DNA of 6,346 nucleotides, from the NCBI GenBank assembly GCA_946410365.1, contig CAMKAA010000060.1:1-6346 (forward strand), given 5' to 3'. Shown here in pieces: positions 4,556-6,346 of this stretch (positions within the stretch are counted from its first letter, which is position 1; each line of letters starts with the position of its first letter). The position numbers were made by a program, and so were the translations under genes. This DNA is from an uncultured Lachnospiraceae bacterium. GTDB lineage: Bacteria > Bacillota_A > Clostridia > Lachnospirales > Lachnospiraceae. The notes below the pieces were generated by a model, which saw nothing but the letters and a program-made list of their open reading frames with translations, was not told the origin of the DNA and searched no databases.

Positions 4556-5836
4556 ATGGACTTCAACAGCGATGACTTCAAGGACCAGATAGAAGCAATT
4601 CTTTTCAAGATCAGGACAGGTTTCCTGCAGGTGATCAGACTCCTGGGATACGGCCTTTTATGCGGCACGATCGTCGGCGCGGTTGCCAGCGTATTCGCGC
4701 TGGGCATTGATTATGCCACAGAGCTGCGGGCGCAGCATCCATGGGTCATTTTCCTGATGCCCATTGGAGCAGCTGTCATTGTCTTCTTCTACCAGAAGTT
4801 CGATCACAGTGAGGGAACAGATACCGTCCTTCTGGCGATCACAAGAAATGAGAGCGTCCCCGGGACCATGGCTCCCCTGATCTTCTGCTCCACGATCCTC
4901 TCCCATTTTATGGGCGCTTCCGTAGGCCGCGAAGGCGCGGCGCTGCAGATCGGCGGCTGCCTTGGCGATGAGATGGGAAAGCGCCTCCACTTTCAGGAAG
5001 AAGCCCGAAGGATCATGGTCATGGCCGGCATGAGCGCCGCTTTCTCCGCGCTCTTCGGAACACCGCTTGCCGCTACCGTAATCGCTATGGAGATCAGCCA
5101 TGTAGGCCTTCTGCAGTACGACGCGCTGGTTCCCTGCGTCCTCTCGGCCCTTCCCGCCTACTATATTTCCACTATGATGGGCGTTGAGAAACACCCCTGG
5201 GCGCTCTCCTTCGTAAGGCCCTTCTCCCTGCCCATGGCTGTAGCTACATTCGCACTCGCCGTCCTTTGCGCACTGGTGAGCGTCCTCTTCGTCGTCGCTT
5301 TGGGCAAGATCCCTGCGCTGGCGAGAAAGATCTCCACTGCCCCGATTCCCCGCGCGGCAATCGTTGCAGTCATCCTTCTTGCCATGACACTCCTCTCCGG
5401 CGGCCAGTTCTACAACGGCGCCGGCGGACACGTCATCACCGAATGCCTGCAGGGAGAATCCGTCCCTGTCTACGCATTCCTGTTAAAGATCCTGTTTACA
5501 GCCGTCTCCATCGCCGCAGGCTTCAAAGGCGGTGAAATTGTTCCCGCGCTGTTCATAGGTGCCTCCTTCGGCTCTGTCGTCGGACCTCTCATGGGCATCC
5601 CCGGCGGGCTCGCCGCAGCCATCGGTATGGGCTGCCTCTTCAGCTGCGTCACCAACTGCCCTCTTGGTACTCTTCTCATCTGCTTTGAGATGTTCGGCTT
5701 CGAGGGCTGGCCTTACTACCTCCTTGCCATCGCCATCGCCTCCACCGTATCCGGAAACTATGGTCTCTATCATCACCAGAAGATCCGCTATGGCAAGTTC
5801 AAGGTTGGCGTTGAGGATTCGCATGCGCATCACTGA
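4556..5836 (+). CDS. CLC-family anion channel/transporter, atypical (possibly fluoride-exporter-like)
   Basis: This 426-residue polytopic membrane protein has the size of a bacterial CLC without CBS domains. The start ATG follows GAGGGGG (4543-4549). CLC landmarks are present in order: GTD (87-89) at the first selectivity loop; GREGAALQIGG (124-134), with Glu126 in the place of the gating glutamate; FSALFGTPLAA (163-173); KGGEIVPALFIGA (324-336), the counterpart of GGxFxP; CPLGTLLICFEMF (368-380); and SGNYGLYHHQKIRYGKF near the end. Canonical Cl-/H+ CLCs have GSGIP and GREGP. Here the serine position is Thr88 or nearby and the Pro is Ala128. Fluoride exporters (CLC-F) also depart from GREGP but usually carry Met at the first loop. 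The ion is therefore unsettled: chloride, fluoride or another anion. It appears monocistronic, with its own terminator 38 bp downstream. Confidence 0.88.
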   Translation: MDFNSDDFKDQIEAILFKIRTGFLQVIRLLGYGLLCGTIVGAVASVFALGIDYATELRAQHPWVIFLMPIGAAVIVFFYQKFDHSEGTDTVLLAITRNESVPGTMAPLIFCSTILSHFMGASVGREGAALQIGGCLGDEMGKRLHFQEEARRIMVMAGMSAAFSALFGTPLAATVIAMEISHVGLLQYDALVPCVLSALPAYYISTMMGVEKHPWALSFVRPFSLPMAVATFALAVLCALVSVLFVVALGKIPALARKISTAPIPRAAIVAVILLAMTLLSGGQFYNGAGGHVITECLQGESVPVYAFLLKILFTAVSIAAGFKGGEIVPALFIGASFGSVVGPLMGIPGGLAAAIGMGCLFSCVTNCPLGTLLICFEMFGFEGWPYYLLAIAIASTVSGNYGLYHHQKIRYGKFKVGVEDSHAHH

Positions 5837-5874
5837 AGAAATCCGTTCTTCATCTCTGCGAAACTAACAAAAAG

Positions 5875-5900
5875 GCCGCCGCACCAATCGGTGCGGCGGC
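5875..5900. terminator. Bidirectional intrinsic terminator between the CLC and flavodiiron genes
   Basis: GCCGCCGCACC (5875-5885) pairs perfectly with GGTGCGGCGGC (5890-5900) around an AATC tetraloop. On the plus strand it is followed by TTCTTT; on the minus strand by CTTTTTGTT. It lies between convergent stop codons, so it should serve both genes. Confidence 0.88.
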
Positions 5901-5921
5901 TTCTTTACCACCTGATCATTA

Positions 5922-6346
5922 TCAGCCTGCCAGCTCCTCTGCCAGCTTCTCAAGTGCAGCTTCGCTGTCCGCGTTCAGTGCGGACTTGATCGTAACTGTC
6001 GTCTCTGTGAAAGTGATGTTCTTGGATTTCTCAAACATAGCCTTCATAAGCTTGCCTGCTACAGGCGCCCAGGTTCCGTTCTCGATGATGGCGATGGTGC
6101 GGTTCTGGTACTCGCGCTCTGTCAGGTGCTCGATGAATGTGTGCATGAAGGGGAAAATGCCGTTGTTGTAGGTCGTTGTCGCAAGGACCAGTCTGTCATA
6201 GCGGAACGCGTCCTCAACTGCCTCAGGCATGTCGTCTCTTGCAAGATCGCTGATGGCGACCTTCACACCCTTCGCGCGCAGAAGCTCAGCAAGCTTCTCG
6301 GCAGCGATCCTGGTGTGGCCGTAAACGGATGTGTAAGCGATGCAGA
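5922..6346 (-). CDS. FprA-type flavodiiron protein, C-terminal flavodoxin domain (5' end outside window)
   Basis: On the minus strand the frame is open from the right edge to TGA at 5922-5924, giving the last 140 residues of a longer protein. The GTG at 6266-6264 is internal; the homology continues upstream of it. The visible part begins CIAYTSVYGHTRIAAEKLAE, the FMN-phosphate loop of flavodoxins (T-x-x-Y-G-x-T), then LATTTYNNGIFPFM and IIENGTWAPVAGKLM, which form the other FMN-facing loops. The TYNNG-FP and NGxWAP combination is what I associate with the C-terminal domain of clostridial A-type flavoproteins. These reduce O2 to water or NO to N2O at a diiron site in an N-terminal beta-lactamase-like domain. 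That domain lies outside the window, so a free-standing flavodoxin is not excluded. An oxygen- or NO-detoxifying role in an anaerobe is inferred. Confidence 0.75.
   Translation of the reverse strand, partial: CIAYTSVYGHTRIAAEKLAELLRAKGVKVAISDLARDDMPEAVEDAFRYDRLVLATTTYNNGIFPFMHTFIEHLTEREYQNRTIAIIENGTWAPVAGKLMKAMFEKSKNITFTETTVTIKSALNADSEAALEKLAEELAG

Noticed and set aside
4658..5431. 257-residue open frame on the minus strand inside the CLC gene
   Set aside because: It is antisense to an intact CLC gene, has an odd charged composition and carries no domain.
6264..6266. GTG at 6266-6264 as the start of a short flavodoxin gene
   Set aside because: The frame stays open upstream and contains the FMN-binding loop TSVYGHT, so the GTG is an internal Val codon of a longer protein that leaves the window.

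Overview
The window looks like chromosome from a moderately GC-rich anaerobic Firmicute, probably class Clostridia and plausibly Lachnospiraceae. This rests on strong AGGAGG-type ribosome binding sites, a clostridial-type Rrf2 regulator, and a C-terminal domain resembling a flavodiiron protein. The assignment is made by protein resemblance only. No mobile element, CRISPR array, tRNA or rRNA is visible.

Layout. (1) 3-554 (+): the C-terminal part of a patatin-like phospholipase, cut by the left edge. (2) 558-959 (-): an Rrf2-family regulator with three cysteines, converging on the patatin gene with a 3-bp gap. (3) 960-1377: a long divergent control region. It holds a promoter for the regulator, a near-consensus sigma-A promoter facing right with a palindrome across its -35 box, a 41-codon leader ORF with a strong ribosome binding site, and a set of mutually exclusive CCCGGG-containing stems, one of which is a U-tailed terminator. 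(4) 1378-2661 (+): metY, O-acetylhomoserine sulfhydrylase. (5) 2755-3687 (+): cysK, cysteine synthase. A large hairpin closes this operon and faces the next gene from the other side. (6) 3780-4394 (-): a PsiE-like small membrane protein. (7) 4556-5836 (+): a CLC-family anion channel or transporter with an atypical selectivity region. (8) A bidirectional terminator at 5875-5900. (9) 5922-6346 (-): the C-terminal flavodoxin domain of a probable FprA-type flavodiiron protein, cut by the right edge.

How the parts may work together. metY and cysK both fix sulfide, onto O-acetylhomoserine and O-acetylserine respectively, and form a compact sulfur-assimilation operon. The Rrf2 gene next door is a natural candidate to bind the palindrome at the operon promoter. 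Downstream of that promoter, the leader peptide carries 5 Met and 3 Cys in 41 residues, and its coding sequence overlaps one arm of an antiterminator stem. This is the arrangement of a translation-coupled attenuator, as in trp or his leaders, but here apparently reading Cys/Met supply. It does not look like an S-box (SAM) riboswitch or a T-box. This leader is the most interesting object in the window; its mechanism is inferred from base pairing and spacing only.
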